From Zygophlyctis sp. KS116 (Eukaryota; Chytridiomycota), in assembly GCA_054661495.1 (NCBI GenBank), contig BAAFSQ010000047.1, positions 1-54,483 on the forward strand: DNA of 54,483 nucleotides. The letters are read 5' to 3'. The notes beneath the pieces were generated by a model. It searched no databases. It saw nothing but the letters and a program-made list of their open reading frames with translations, and was not told the origin of the DNA. Within the stretch, counting starts at the first letter, position 1; each line of letters begins with the position of its first letter. Positions 21,437-32,061 of this stretch are shown here, piece after piece. A program made the translations under genes and the position numbers.

Positions 21437-22321
21437 ATGTTGCCCTGCATTATTGTTTTCTTGTTATTAAATCTAGTCGCTATATTTGCAGCACCGCTGC
21501 CTTATCATATTAATCAAATGCATACTTTGCCCTTTCATGGGACGCTGGGGACTGGAATATATTTCAGGACTCCTCGTCAGTTAATCTCTGAAAAGCTGCA
21601 AAGGGAATCATGGCATCATGATGCAAAGGGAAATGGATTTCAAGCAATTAAAAACGTTCTCGATATTCCCAAGAAAGATCGATACAAGTACATGTCACAT
21701 TTGTTAAATAATCCAACTGTAGATTTATCGGCTAATGATCATCAGTTTGCAAAGACATTGGTTCAAGATGGGGATGTTCATAGTCTAAGTATAATCGCCG
21801 CAAATAATCCAAAATATGATTTGAGCTTTAATGATAATCAATTATTGAAACTTGCATCTTCTAGTCAAAAATCTGATATCGTTCAGTTATTGTTGCATGA
21901 TCAAATGGTTACAAAATTATTAAATCCGGATATCACTTCCGAAATAGATGATGAATTAGAAAGTCTTGGGTTTTCTAAAACTCTTAAATCAGACTCTGAA
22001 ATTACAGCACTCACTCAAACCACGGATAATAGTTCACTTCAGTCGGAAGTTCAAACAATAGAAGAAAATAATGACGAAAATTTAATAGATATATTATCAA
22101 GTCATGATGGTGAAACTTTAGAGGATGTCGATGATATATCAGATATTGGATCTATAAAAATATCTCTTGGTCTCTCTGAAAATGAAATCAAATCTGATCA
22201 AGATGAATATCATTTAGTCGATCATGATGAGGATTGGGAGTATCTTGGTTCAGATGATGATGATGATCAGAGTATTGGAACTAAAGAGCTCATTAGTTTA
22301 CTATCATTGATGAAGGGATAA
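21437..22321 (+). CDS. Secreted ankyrin-like protein C (long form, acidic tail)
   Basis: Unnamed family; paralogue of the product at 20048-20581. 294 residues from the ATG at 21437, intronless. The first 19 residues form a signal peptide (CIIVFLLLNLVAIFAA). The core has ankyrin-like units (LLNNPTVDLSANDHQFAKTL, NNPKYDLSFNDNQLLKLA). After residue 170 the chain is acidic and Ser-rich, ending DHDEDWEYLGSDDDDD and a short Leu/Ser-rich helix. The frame is open for 12 codons before this ATG but lacks another ATG. Position and architecture suggest a tandem duplicate family of exported proteins. Function is unknown. Confidence 0.82.
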   Translation: MLPCIIVFLLLNLVAIFAAPLPYHINQMHTLPFHGTLGTGIYFRTPRQLISEKLQRESWHHDAKGNGFQAIKNVLDIPKKDRYKYMSHLLNNPTVDLSANDHQFAKTLVQDGDVHSLSIIAANNPKYDLSFNDNQLLKLASSSQKSDIVQLLLHDQMVTKLLNPDITSEIDDELESLGFSKTLKSDSEITALTQTTDNSSLQSEVQTIEENNDENLIDILSSHDGETLEDVDDISDIGSIKISLGLSENEIKSDQDEYHLVDHDEDWEYLGSDDDDDQSIGTKELISLLSLMKG

Positions 22322-22350
22322 AGAGCATGTGAATTTAATGGTAGTTCTTT

Positions 22351-22902
22351 TCAAGATTTTATAAAGTTAGATCTTCGATTGTTTAGTCTTTTTAGAAGGA
22401 TTCTGATTGAGATTTTATCCTGTTTTGTGATTGCTGAAAAATCCAAATGTTTCAATTTTGGTAAACGAGACAGGATATAAAATCTATAATTTGGTTCCTC
22501 AACTACAGGATTTCCATGAAGAGTCAGGTTCCTTAATTCCTTCAGGTTTGATAATTTGTCTAATTCGGACAAATTATCGATCTTGTTACCATGAAGATAT
22601 AAGACTCTTAGATTTGGATAAGATTGGATTATTTCATCTAGAGATTTCAACTTATTGAAACTTAGATCAATCCAAAGTACTTGATCTGAAGGGACAAGTA
22701 TCCTGCTAAACGTATCTGTTAGTCCTTTTAGATTTGTTAAATGATTGTTTGATAATCGGACGGATGAAGCTGGTAAAGAATCTTTAATGTGAAAGTTTAG
22801 TAGATCTGGGATTGTTGTAATCTCATGGAAGCTGAAATCTAATGTCGCAGATGATGCTCCTTTTGTCTGGACGCATTCATCAATCTTTGGACTATTTATC
22901 AT
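22351..22902 (-). CDS. LRRC51: LRRC51-like leucine-rich-repeat protein
   Basis: Small leucine-rich-repeat protein conserved mainly in flagellated eukaryotes. 183 residues, one exon. It has LDFSFHEITTI near the N-terminus, repeats around VRLSNNHLTNLKGL, LWIDLSFNKLKSLDEI and LRVLYLHGNKIDNLSELDKL, and the closing block LRNLTLHGNPVVEE, YRFYILSRLPKLKHLDFS, ITKQD, as in animal LRRC51. Its role in cilia is only loosely established. It adds to the flagellar gene count here. Confidence 0.83.
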   Translation of the reverse strand: MINSPKIDECVQTKGASSATLDFSFHEITTIPDLLNFHIKDSLPASSVRLSNNHLTNLKGLTDTFSRILVPSDQVLWIDLSFNKLKSLDEIIQSYPNLRVLYLHGNKIDNLSELDKLSNLKELRNLTLHGNPVVEEPNYRFYILSRLPKLKHLDFSAITKQDKISIRILLKRLNNRRSNFIKS

Positions 22903-23587
22903 TCAGGAATCAGTTTACGTCAGTCACATCTTTGAACGTATTCATTCAGTTAGGTCATGTCGAAATCTAAATGCACATGATTTTTATCTATTTAGATTTA
23001 TTTTTCTATTAAAATGGCCAAAAATGACATTGCTTGGCCAAAAAAGACATTTCTGCATCCCTATTTATAAACTGGAACAATTGGAGATGTTCTGCAAGGC
23101 TTGGAAATAGTGGTGGAGCATATTTTTCAAAATAGTTGCCAACATCAAGTATTTTGGAACGAATATTAATGTTTTTATCAGTGGGATTGTTGCACTTGCC
23201 ATTGTAACCTGTATTTTACAGGGAGCGGGATAAGAGACACCTCCATATCCTGTCGCCATTGAATAATTTATAGCGTACAAAATAACTTTTGTTGGTTTCA
23301 ACTAAAATAGATTTTACAGGATCAAGATAACTCGTTAAAGGCAGGAGTCAAATGGTTAGCAGAGGAGGTGCACCATGTTTATCAGATTGTCCGAAATTCC
23401 CCCAAAGCGCAATATATTGAACTGGGAAAAAATTAGCCATACTTTAACTGTCGGTAGTAAAAACAATAGAGCCACAAGTAAAAGATTTAAATAAGTACAC
23501 ACCTGACTGATCTTGGTGACGTAATCAACGCCACGATCGATCCACCCTCATTGTTAAAAAAAAGTATCAGTTCTGTCTGATTGATTT
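22903..23587. other. Unresolved stretch, possibly a small minus-strand gene
   Basis: 685 nt with no confident gene. On the minus strand, an exon reading MATGYGG (Met near 23262) joins across a possible 32-nt intron (ending aaaatacag) to YNGKCNNPTDKNINIRS and then YFEKYAPPLFPSLAEHLQ, giving about 72 residues up to a stop near 22989. A second minus-strand piece, MANFFPVQYIALWGNFG, lies at about 23437-23350. On the plus strand, 23321-23433 is also open (KWLAEEVHHVYQIVRNSPKA). None matches a family I recognise. Near 23020-23060 the motif TGGCCAAAAA is repeated. Confidence 0.4.
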
Positions 23588-24949
23588 ATGAAAGAGGTTT
23601 TACCATTATTCAAACCAGCAGATGAAGAATCTAAAATTCTCTTAAAGCCAATTACTCGAACTGCCTCTTTTTTTACAGAAACAGAAGCTCCAAATATTGA
23701 AATTGCTTCTCCGGTTAATGAAATTTCAGTCAAGGCAATCATAGAAAAACAAATTGCACCGGCTCTGATTGACGGGGATTTATCAGCCCAAGATGCATTC
23801 TTTGTAGCCGATTTAGGAGAAATTTCAAGACAGCACAATCAATTTAGATCTCTTTTACCTAGAGTTGAGCCATTTTATGCGGTAAAATGTAATCCTGATA
23901 AGAAAGTCATGAAGAGATTGGCTCGGCTAGGCGCAAACTTTGATTGTGCTAGTCAGGCCGAGATTCAAATGGTACTCGATCTTGGAGTTGATCCTTCCCG
24001 AATTATTTATGCTAACCCGTGTAAACAAGCATCTCATTTAAAATTTGCCTATGAAAACAGTGTCACAATGATGACATTTGATAATGTGGATGAGCTATTA
24101 AAGATTAAACAGTATGCTCCTTCTTCTCAATTGGTGATTCGTCTTCTTCCTGATGATTCAAAGTCTATCTGCAAGTTAGGAGCAAAGTTTGGAGCTTCTC
24201 AAAAGGCTGTTACTGTTCTTTTGGAATCTGCTGCAGCACTTGAAATGAATGTTATTGGTGTTAGTTTTCACGTAGGATCAGGATGTTTTGATGCCCAAGC
24301 TTATGGAGATGCAGTTGCCTTGGCTGCTAGAGTATTTGAATTAGCAAAAGGATATGGCTTTAACTTTTCATTACTAGATATCGGAGGAGGATTTCCTGGT
24401 CGGAATGCTGCTGGAATTCAATTCTCAGAGATTGCGCAAGTTTTACGGATTGCGCTTGAAAGCCACTTTCCATCATCAAAAGAAATACGAATCATTGCTG
24501 AACCTGGGCGCTACTATGTTTCTTCAGCATTTACTCTTATTACAAATGTTACTTCTAGAAGAACAGTACATTTGGAGAATGATGAATCCCTTTACATGTG
24601 TATGTTTTTTAATAATGATTTCCTAGACTACATCAATGATGGAATGTATGGATCGTTCAATTGTATAACTTTTGATCATGCCTCTGTTACACCAATTCCC
24701 TGTACTATAGGCGGTACATGGGCATATGGTCAGAACACCGAGCAAATATTGACAAAGTGTTCTATTTGGGGTCCCACTTGTGATTCAATTGATTGTATTG
24801 GAAAAGATGTTTTACTACCAACTTTATCAGTTGGTGATTTCATCTATTTCAATAACATGGGAGCCTACACATCGTGTGCAGCATCTGTTTTCAATGGTTT
24901 TAAAAAGACTCAGGTGATATATACTGACACAGAATTGAATGCAAAATAA
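23588..24949 (+). CDS. Ornithine decarboxylase
   Basis: PLP enzyme that makes putrescine, the entry to polyamine synthesis. 453 residues in one exon, unusual in this intron-rich window. PLP lysine K100 in FYAVKCNPDKK; phosphate-binding DIGGGFPG; FHVGSGC; EPGRYYVSSAF; catalytic cysteine C398 in WGPTCDSID. The last part, NMGAYTSCAASVFNGF, is typical. The N-terminus is about 60 residues longer than the fold needs. A perfect 23-bp tandem duplication covers its last codons and stop. Confidence 0.97.
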   Translation: MKEVLPLFKPADEESKILLKPITRTASFFTETEAPNIEIASPVNEISVKAIIEKQIAPALIDGDLSAQDAFFVADLGEISRQHNQFRSLLPRVEPFYAVKCNPDKKVMKRLARLGANFDCASQAEIQMVLDLGVDPSRIIYANPCKQASHLKFAYENSVTMMTFDNVDELLKIKQYAPSSQLVIRLLPDDSKSICKLGAKFGASQKAVTVLLESAAALEMNVIGVSFHVGSGCFDAQAYGDAVALAARVFELAKGYGFNFSLLDIGGGFPGRNAAGIQFSEIAQVLRIALESHFPSSKEIRIIAEPGRYYVSSAFTLITNVTSRRTVHLENDESLYMCMFFNNDFLDYINDGMYGSFNCITFDHASVTPIPCTIGGTWAYGQNTEQILTKCSIWGPTCDSIDCIGKDVLLPTLSVGDFIYFNNMGAYTSCAASVFNGFKKTQVIYTDTELNAK

Positions 24950-24980
24950 ACGAGTGATTGAATGCAAAATAAACGAGTGA
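24935..24980 (+). repeat. 23-bp perfect tandem duplication over the ODC stop codon
   Basis: The unit starting TTGAATGCAAAATAAACGAG occurs twice back to back, at 24935-24957 and 24958-24980. The first copy encodes the last residues (LNAK) and the stop; the second lies in the 3' UTR and repeats the same stop. Confidence 0.95.
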
Positions 24981-25031
24981 TTGATTCATTGATTAAAACT
25001 GAAACTTTGACAATTTGCGCGTATTGAGAAA

Positions 25032-28000
25032 ATGCACGAAAGTGACAATAGTTCATCTTCTGTAAGAGATTCCATCTAACCAGCCAGGAGTCCAGCTCTC
25101 AAGAAACCAAAAAGGAAAAGAATGTTAAGAGAGTAAGTAGGAGTTAGTAACCTTAGAATGCTCGTCTGACTAAAGACGCAGAGAATTTAAAATTAAAAAA
25201 AGTAATTTTTACTGCAGTAAAACTCTAGGCTCAAGATGCTCAAAAACGTTATGCTCATTTACTGGGGCAAACTGATATTTTTGGTATTGTATCAGAAATT
25301 AATCAATTAGCACATTTTATTAACATGAACAATATAAAAGGGTCAAATCTGACTGCACTTAATGCAGCTAAATTAGATCCAACCAAGGGGTAAAAATACT
25401 TTTGTAAAAGTTAGGTCTAAAAGGCGCCGAAAGACTGAAAAAGAAGAGGATGAAGAATTATTGCAAACAGAAAATGTTGAAGAGGAAGATACTCCATTGA
25501 TCACTGAAACTCCTAGCTGTACGTTTCAAGAAGCTAAAAATAGATGTTTCTAATGGGACTATGCGAGATTATCAGATTCAAGGGTTGAATTGGTTAATAA
25601 GTTTATTCGAAAATGGAATAAATGGGATTTTAGCAGATGAAATGGTATCTTTTAGGAATTGAAAAATAGGGTCTTGGGAAGACGTTACAGTCTATTTCGT
25701 TTTTAGGATATTTAAAACATTTCAAAGATATGAATGGACCTCATTTAATCATTGTGCCAAAATCTACACTCCATAATTGGTGTAATGAATTTAAGAGATG
25801 GGTTCCTTCTCTAAACACCTTTATGTTTCATGGAAATAAAGAAGCAAGGGTATTTTTGAATCTTTTAAAAGATTAGAGTGTATTGGTTCAAGAGAAGCTA
25901 TCGACTGGGGATTTTGAAGTTTGTGTTACCTCTTATGAAATGTGTTTATTGGAAAAAACAGCTTTAAAGAGAATTTCATGGCAATATATAATGATTGATG
26001 AGGCACATCGTATAAAGAATGAAAATTCTTCCTTGTCGCAGATTGTTAGGACGTTTGAATGCCGAAATAGACTTTTGATAACAGGGACGCCCTTACAGAA
26101 TAATCTTCACGAGTTATGGGCATTGCTTAATTTCCTTTTGCCTGATGTTTTTAGTTCTCATGAAGATTTTGAACGTTGGTTTAATGAAGAGCAGGATGGA
26201 GAGGAAGGAAAAGTTGTTGAACAATTACATAAAGTATGATTTTTCAGGTTAATATAATAGGTCCTTCGTCCTTTTTTGTTGCGTAGAATCAAAGCTGATG
26301 TGGAAAAATCACTTCTCCCAAAGAAAAGAATAAATCTATACGTTGGATTAAGTGCTATGCAGCGTAAATGGTACCAGAAACTGTTGGAAAAAGATATTGA
26401 TGCAGTCAATGGGGCTATTGGAGGTAAAAAGGAAAGCAAGACTAGATTGCAAAATATAGTTATGCAACTCCGAAAATGCTGCAATCATCCGTATCTCTTT
26501 GATGGAGCGGAACCAGGGCCGCCATATACGACAGATGAACATTTAGTAGATAATGCCGGAAAGATGGTCATCTTGGATAAGCTTTTGATAAGGTTAAGAG
26601 CACAAGATTCTCGTGTTCTTTTATTCAGTCAAATGTCTCGTATGTTAGATATTTTGGAAGATTATTGCGTTTTTAGGGGTTATGATTATTGCAGAATAGA
26701 TGGAAGTACAGCGCACGAAGACAGAGTTGCTAATATTGATAATTTTAATTCTCCTGACAGCAAGAAGTTTATTTTTCTTCTAACAACTCGTGCTGGTGGT
26801 TTAGGAATCAATTTAGCCACGGCCGATACTGTAGTAATGTACGATAATGACTGGAATCCACAAGTTGATCTTCAAGCTGAAGATCGAGCTCATCGAATTG
26901 GACAGAAAAAGCAAGTGGTTATTTTTCGATTTATAACAGAAAATGCGATTGAAGAAAAAGTTATTGATCGAGCATCCCAAAAGTTACAGTTGGATAAGCT
27001 TGTTATACAGCAGGGCCGCTCTAATAGCCATTCTGCGAAAGCTGCCGGTAAAGATGACCTCGTTTCTATGATTCAATACGGAGCAGAAAATATATTCAAA
27101 TCTGCTGATAGCACTATATCTAACGATGATATAGAAGAGATTTTGAGAAAATCCGAGCAAAAGACCGTAGAACTTGAAAGTAAGTATAAGTCTATGGGTT
27201 TCGAGGACCTGCAAAAATTGACGGTATCGGATGGATCAGGCTATTCTGCTTACAATTGGGAAGGGGATGATTTTAGAGTAGGTTAATATCTTTTGACATG
27301 ATTAGAAAAAATCAGGAATTGGAATGAATTGGATTGGGCCTTCGAAACGAGAGCGAAAAGGTATGATTTAAAATAAACTTAATGTAAAAGAAAATGGGTA
27401 CGGACTTCAAGGTGGCGTCTCGAGAGCGTCCAAAGAAAAAGTTCCTAGGCTACCCAAATATGTAAATACGTAAGATATAATTGTTTTGAATCTTTAGCCA
27501 AGATTTCCAATTCTGGTCTCCGAGGTTCATTGATTTGCAGGAAAGAGAAAAATATGCACATTGGGTATTTTGATTAGTATTTAACGATACAGAAAGAAGT
27601 TGGGTATCGCCCTGCAAGATTAGATGATAGTCTTGATGAGGAGGAAGAAACGGAGATCCAGGTAGAAAATGAAAAAATTGATAATGGTAAGTTTCCGACA
27701 AATTCTAAATTTAGCAATTCCATTAACTGATGCAGAAATGCAAGAGAAAGAAGTTCTTTCAAGTAGTGGCTTTTCTTCATGGACTAAGCGTGACTTTGTA
27801 TCATTCTGTAAAGCTTGTGAAAAATATGGTCGAGAAAGTATAGATTCAATAGCCTCGGAGATTGAAGGAAAAACGTTAGATGAGGTGAAAGCTTACTCTG
27901 CAGTATTTTGGGAAAGATATCGTGAAATCAATGGTAATTTTTTTTACCTGAAGTTTAGAATATGAAAAAATTATTTCCAGTATTGAAAAGGGCGAAGTCA

Positions 28001-28446
28001 AGCTGAGGCGTGTTCAAGATGTACAAGAGATTCTAACTTCAAAAATATCAAAGCTTAGGTTACCGCTACAGCAGCTAAAAATACCTTACAATCAGAGTAA
28101 AGGAAAGAATTTTACTGAGGAGGAAGATAGATTTTTGGTAATTAATCTATAAAGTAATTTTCAGCTCGTCATGCTTGAAAAGTTTGGATATGGTAGTGAA
28201 GATGTTTATGAAAAAATTCGATACGAAATCCGTCGTGCTCCACTTTTCCGCTTCGATTGGTTTATAAAATCCAGAACGACTGTGGTAATAATCTTAGACT
28301 ATTTTCTAACTAATTAGGAAATAATGCGTCGCTGTGGAACTCTTATAACCATGATCTCCAAGGAACCTATCGATGCGGATGCTGAGGACCGTAAAAGAAA
28401 AAAGGATGAGTCAGCTACCAATGGGATGAAAAAAGTAAAGAAATAA
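25032..28446 (+). CDS. ISW1: ISWI-type chromatin remodelling ATPase
   Basis: SNF2-family ATPase that spaces nucleosomes. Over ten introns of 24-36 nt; product about 1,000 residues. The start ATG at 25032 leads to a Ser/Glu-rich tail ([15 protein letters not shown]). Helicase motifs: [13 protein letters not shown] (rebuilt across a 25-nt intron), [33 protein letters not shown] and [11 protein letters not shown]. The C-terminal third has the HAND-SANT-SLIDE modules: [50 protein letters not shown] and [10 protein letters not shown] basic tail follows. The stop is 10 nt from the convergent RRP4 stop. Confidence 0.96.
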
Positions 28447-28456
28447 AATATATTAT

Positions 28457-29368
28457 CTAGGAGAGATTAGAAGCTTCCATTTGAGCCTGAGCAGCAATAG
28501 ATTTCTGTATTTCTACTCTTGCTAAATCTGTCTGTTTATAATCCAGAGAGGCATCATACGCATAATTAATAATTGCCTCATCAATCAGCACAGAATTTTG
28601 GCTTAATGCATTAATGCAAACATATACTCTTGCAATTTTCTCTCTTGTCTCTTTATCAATATCTTCATTTTGATCTGAATAAAGTGTATCAGGATCATCA
28701 ATCATTTCTTGAGTCATTGATATATGTTTACTAATCCAAATATATCCATTTAGTCCAAGAATTACATCTACACCTATTGGCAAGGAAAGAAAATGTGACT
28801 TTGATCTTTTAATTAGTGAACATGGAACAATAATAAGACATCCATTTCTAAGTTTTCCATATTTAAAATTTCTTGTATGTATTGATGGAGCTCCATCAGC
28901 AAATAATGCCTGAATTTCAGCACTTACTAGATCCCCAACATCAAAAAATGATTTCATGGCAGCTTCATCCGACTCAGACTTCCTCCTTTGAATTCCACCA
29001 GGCAAATTAACAGATGATAAAAGAAGAATACCATCATTGGTCGCATGCAAATCAACTTTCCATCTTTTACTTCCCAGTTCAGTGATCCTACCGACAACAA
29101 CATCTCCGATTTCACCAGAATATCTAGCCTTTGTAGGCTTTACTGACATTAGCTTATTAACTCTAGTTAGTTTTCCAGCAACTGAAGATATCAACTGATC
29201 GCCGTCTAAAAAAGTACCATGCCCTCTTTCATCAAAAATGACTATTTACCTCATGAATGCAGTGTCCTGAGTAATGATCTGACCAGGCGTTGCAATTGAA
29301 TTATCAACCACTTGCCGGACCTCTTCTCTAGGAGCAAAAAAAGATGATTGGAAAGAGTCAAAATGCAT
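28457..29368 (-). CDS. RRP4: RRP4, RNA exosome cap subunit
   Basis: S1/KH protein of the exosome cap, needed for 3'-5' RNA decay and rRNA processing. One 24-nt intron (between DTAFMR and GHGTFLDG) gives 295 residues. N-terminal PGQIITQDTAFMRGHG, then VGRITELGSKRWKVDL, LPGGIQRRKSESDE and GLNGYIWISKH are family motifs. The start at 29368 lies antisense to the sequence just upstream of AIF, so the two promoters must overlap. Confidence 0.95.
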
Positions 29369-29424
29369 TTGTGCAAGGGTCGAGAGTTGCTATCGGGAGA
29401 TTTTTAGCCGGCGGAAACTTTCAA

Positions 29425-31232
29425 ATGATGCGATTGAAGCCGATTAGACAAATTAGATGGCAAAGATTCTTTTCAGATCATAGAGTAGTCAAGAGCAGAT
29501 ATCCAAACGAATGGAAAAATCAAATGTGGATTTTAGGCTCGGCGCTTATTTGGATTCCTGTTGTATTTTAATTATTGTGCTAATTCAAGGTTTGGTCATT
29601 GACTAAAAATCGAGTGTCAGAGACAACTTCTGAACCAAGAGATACTCATTATCCTCACGCCGCTAATGCGGATAATGAGGAGCCATCAGACAAAGATCAG
29701 CAATCGCCTGCAAATGATGATCAGTCCGATGCTGTAAGTGATGGTAAATTTAAAAGCGGAATGGAAATTTCTGGAGAAATACCTTTTGTCAAGTATGTTT
29801 TAATTGGAGGAGGTATGGCTTCCTATTATGCAATGAAGACTATAAAGAAAATGGAAAATGATGCTCAGATTTTAATGATTGGGCAAGAGTCAAGTGTTCC
29901 TTATTCTAGACCTCCATTATCAAAAGAGTTGTGGGACTCTTCTTATGACGAGCTTGAAAACTGGACGTTTAAAGATTATAACGGAGATAGGAAAACTGTT
30001 TTTTATGATACAAAGACTTTTATCACTGTAAATCAAGCTCTTGAATTTCCAAATACGGATAAAGTTTACTTTTTGAATGGATCAGTGTCTTCTATTGATA
30101 CTGCAGAGGAATCAGTTATTTTAAGTAATGGTGCAAAAGTTAAGTATGGGAAATTATTGATTGCTACTGGAGGATCGCCTAAAATACTTCCGATTGTCAA
30201 AGAATTACCAAAAGAAACTCAGAGTCGTGTGATGACATTTAGAGGCGTAAATCTTGTATAATTTTAAAAATCATAGCTTGAAGATTTCAAAAAGTTGTAT
30301 CAACTGCAGGATGCAGGTAATAAGACTATTGCTATAGTCGGAGGCGGATTTTTGGGTAGTGAACTAGCTGTTGCATTGGCTAAAAAAGGTATTCAATTAG
30401 AATTAACAGCAGCAAAAACTAATGGAAATAAGATTATTCAGGTTTTTCCGGAAGATGGTAATATGGCTCTTGTATTTCCTAGTAATACCTTTTATCACTC
30501 ACTTTAGAATATTTAACCAAGTGGACCACAGAAAGGATTAGAGAGGAAGGTGTTGTTATTAAACCAGGGATCAATATAAGATCAATGGCTGGAGTAGATG
30601 ATAAAGTTGTATTGAATTTTAAGAATGGGGAAAGCTTAAAAGCTGATTATGTATTGATGGCAGTAGGATTAGCTCCAAATACAGATTTTGCTAGAAAGTC
30701 TGGGCTTGGTATTTCCTTATTTTAATTAATGATAAAAGAACTGGATGAAAAAAGAGGGGGGGTGATTGTTAATGCAGAATTAGAAGCACGTAGGAATATT
30801 TTTGGCGCTGGTGATTGTATATCATATCATGATATTGCTTTAGGCCGGCGTAGAGTAGAGCATTATGATCATGCAGCAAATAGTGGAATAATTGCTGGAC
30901 TCAATATGACTGGGGCTAGAACTCCTTATACTCATCAAAGTATGTTTTGGTCTGATTTAGGCCCATCAATTGCATTTGAGGCAGTCGGAGTAATTGATTC
31001 TCAACTACGTACTGTGGGAATATGGGACAAGGATAAAAACCACCCACGTACTCAAGAAGAAGGCGATATTTATCATAAAGGAATGGTTTATTACCTGGAC
31101 AAGGACAATAAATTAGTTGGTGTGTTACTATTCAATAATTTTGGTAAATTAGAAGAAGCAAAAGCACTCTTAAAAAGTGGGGCCACCTATTCTGTTGCAT
31201 CTAGTCTATCTTCGGTGATTTCATTAGCTTAA
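29425..31232 (+). CDS. AIFM1: Apoptosis-inducing factor, mitochondrial FAD oxidoreductase
   Basis: Flavoprotein of the mitochondrial intermembrane space, linked to respiratory-chain assembly and, in animals, cell death. Four introns (27, 30, 26, 30 nt; the first at 29563-29589) give 564 residues. The N-terminus MMRLKPIRQIRWQRFFSD is a good targeting sequence and WILGSALIWIPVV a membrane anchor. FAD site VLIGGGMASYYAM with PYSRPPLSKELW; second Rossmann IVGGGFLGSELAVAL; FGAGDCISYHD; and the AIF-specific RRRVEHYDHAANSG and HQSMFWSDLGPS. An in-frame ATG at 29344 would overlap RRP4 by 25 nt; 29425 is preferred. The stop overlaps METTL2 by 9 nt. Confidence 0.93.
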
Positions 31233-32051
31233 TAAACTATTATTTGGCTTTCTAAACTTTCCTTGCATCCATACCCGATACATTTTTAGCATTTTTTTCC
31301 TGTTTACTAGTAATCTATTATCTGCATGATTTTGTAAAATCTCAAACTTTTCAAACATTTTTTCCAACTCTTGATTTGTAAAGAAATATACTCTAGTCCC
31401 ATCTCCTCTAACATAAAAGTTTTCATCTAACCATCTTTGACTTTTAAATCTTAATTGAGTAAGATCATATCTCCCATAATCCCTAAAAAGCAAAATTCCA
31501 CCTGGTTTTAATAGACTATAAATATTTTCTACAACTTTATCCCAAGAATTGGGATGAAGTGCAGATAAAACAAAAACACATAATATGATATCCATAGACT
31601 CCTTTTCCACATTGGAAGGAATTTCTGTAGTTATATCCCAAGTAAAAACATTTAATCTAGAATTTGAGAATTCAGAGTCATTTTTAATCAATTGTATGGC
31701 TTCATCAGAGTAATCCACACCTGTTATAAAATGATTAGTATTATTTAGCAAAGGTTTTATAGAATTTCCCACTCCACAACCAAATTCCATAACATTTTTC
31801 TGATCAGAATCAAATAATTCCTTAAATTCCAGAGTTAACCATTTCCTATCTTTAAAAAAAGCCTGACCATTCTTTCTGTAGAATGAGTTCCAGAATTCCT
31901 GTGGTTGAGAATGAAATTCCTGATTTTCTTCAACTTTGCTAGACTTTTGTAGATTAATAATATCCAATATTTGACTTTCCTTGAGTTCCAATTCCACATT
32001 ATCCCATGCATTTTCAGAGTAAACATCTGCTTCTCTCAAGACTCTAGACAT
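31224..32051 (-). CDS. TRM140: METTL2/TRM140-like tRNA m3C methyltransferase
   Basis: Paralogue of the gene at 11522-12285. 275 residues, intronless. It has the longer METTL2/Trm140 N-terminus (SRVLREADVYSENAWDNVEL), then FWNSFYRKNGQAFFKDRKWL, the SAM loop MEFGCGVGNSIKPL, VDYSDEAIQLI, and LLFRDYGRYDLTQLRF with YFFTNQELEKMF. Trm140/METTL2 methylates C32 of tRNA-Thr. There is no fused actin-binding part as in budding yeast. The start codon is only 10 nt from that of the divergent SPF45-like gene. Confidence 0.92.
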   Translation of the reverse strand: MSRVLREADVYSENAWDNVELELKESQILDIINLQKSSKVEENQEFHSQPQEFWNSFYRKNGQAFFKDRKWLTLEFKELFDSDQKNVMEFGCGVGNSIKPLLNNTNHFITGVDYSDEAIQLIKNDSEFSNSRLNVFTWDITTEIPSNVEKESMDIILCVFVLSALHPNSWDKVVENIYSLLKPGGILLFRDYGRYDLTQLRFKSQRWLDENFYVRGDGTRVYFFTNQELEKMFEKFEILQNHADNRLLVNRKKMLKMYRVWMQGKFRKPNNSLLS

Positions 32052-32061
32052 TTTTTACTCA

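Noticed and set aside
23230-23300. Complex I subunit NDUFS5, suggested by MATGYGG at the N-terminus
   Set aside because: The required Cys-x9-Cys pairs are absent from every reading tried.
29344-29571. Separate 75-residue mitochondrial membrane protein
   Set aside because: A 27-nt intron (29563-29589) joins it in frame to AIF and supplies the targeting sequence and anchor AIF needs.
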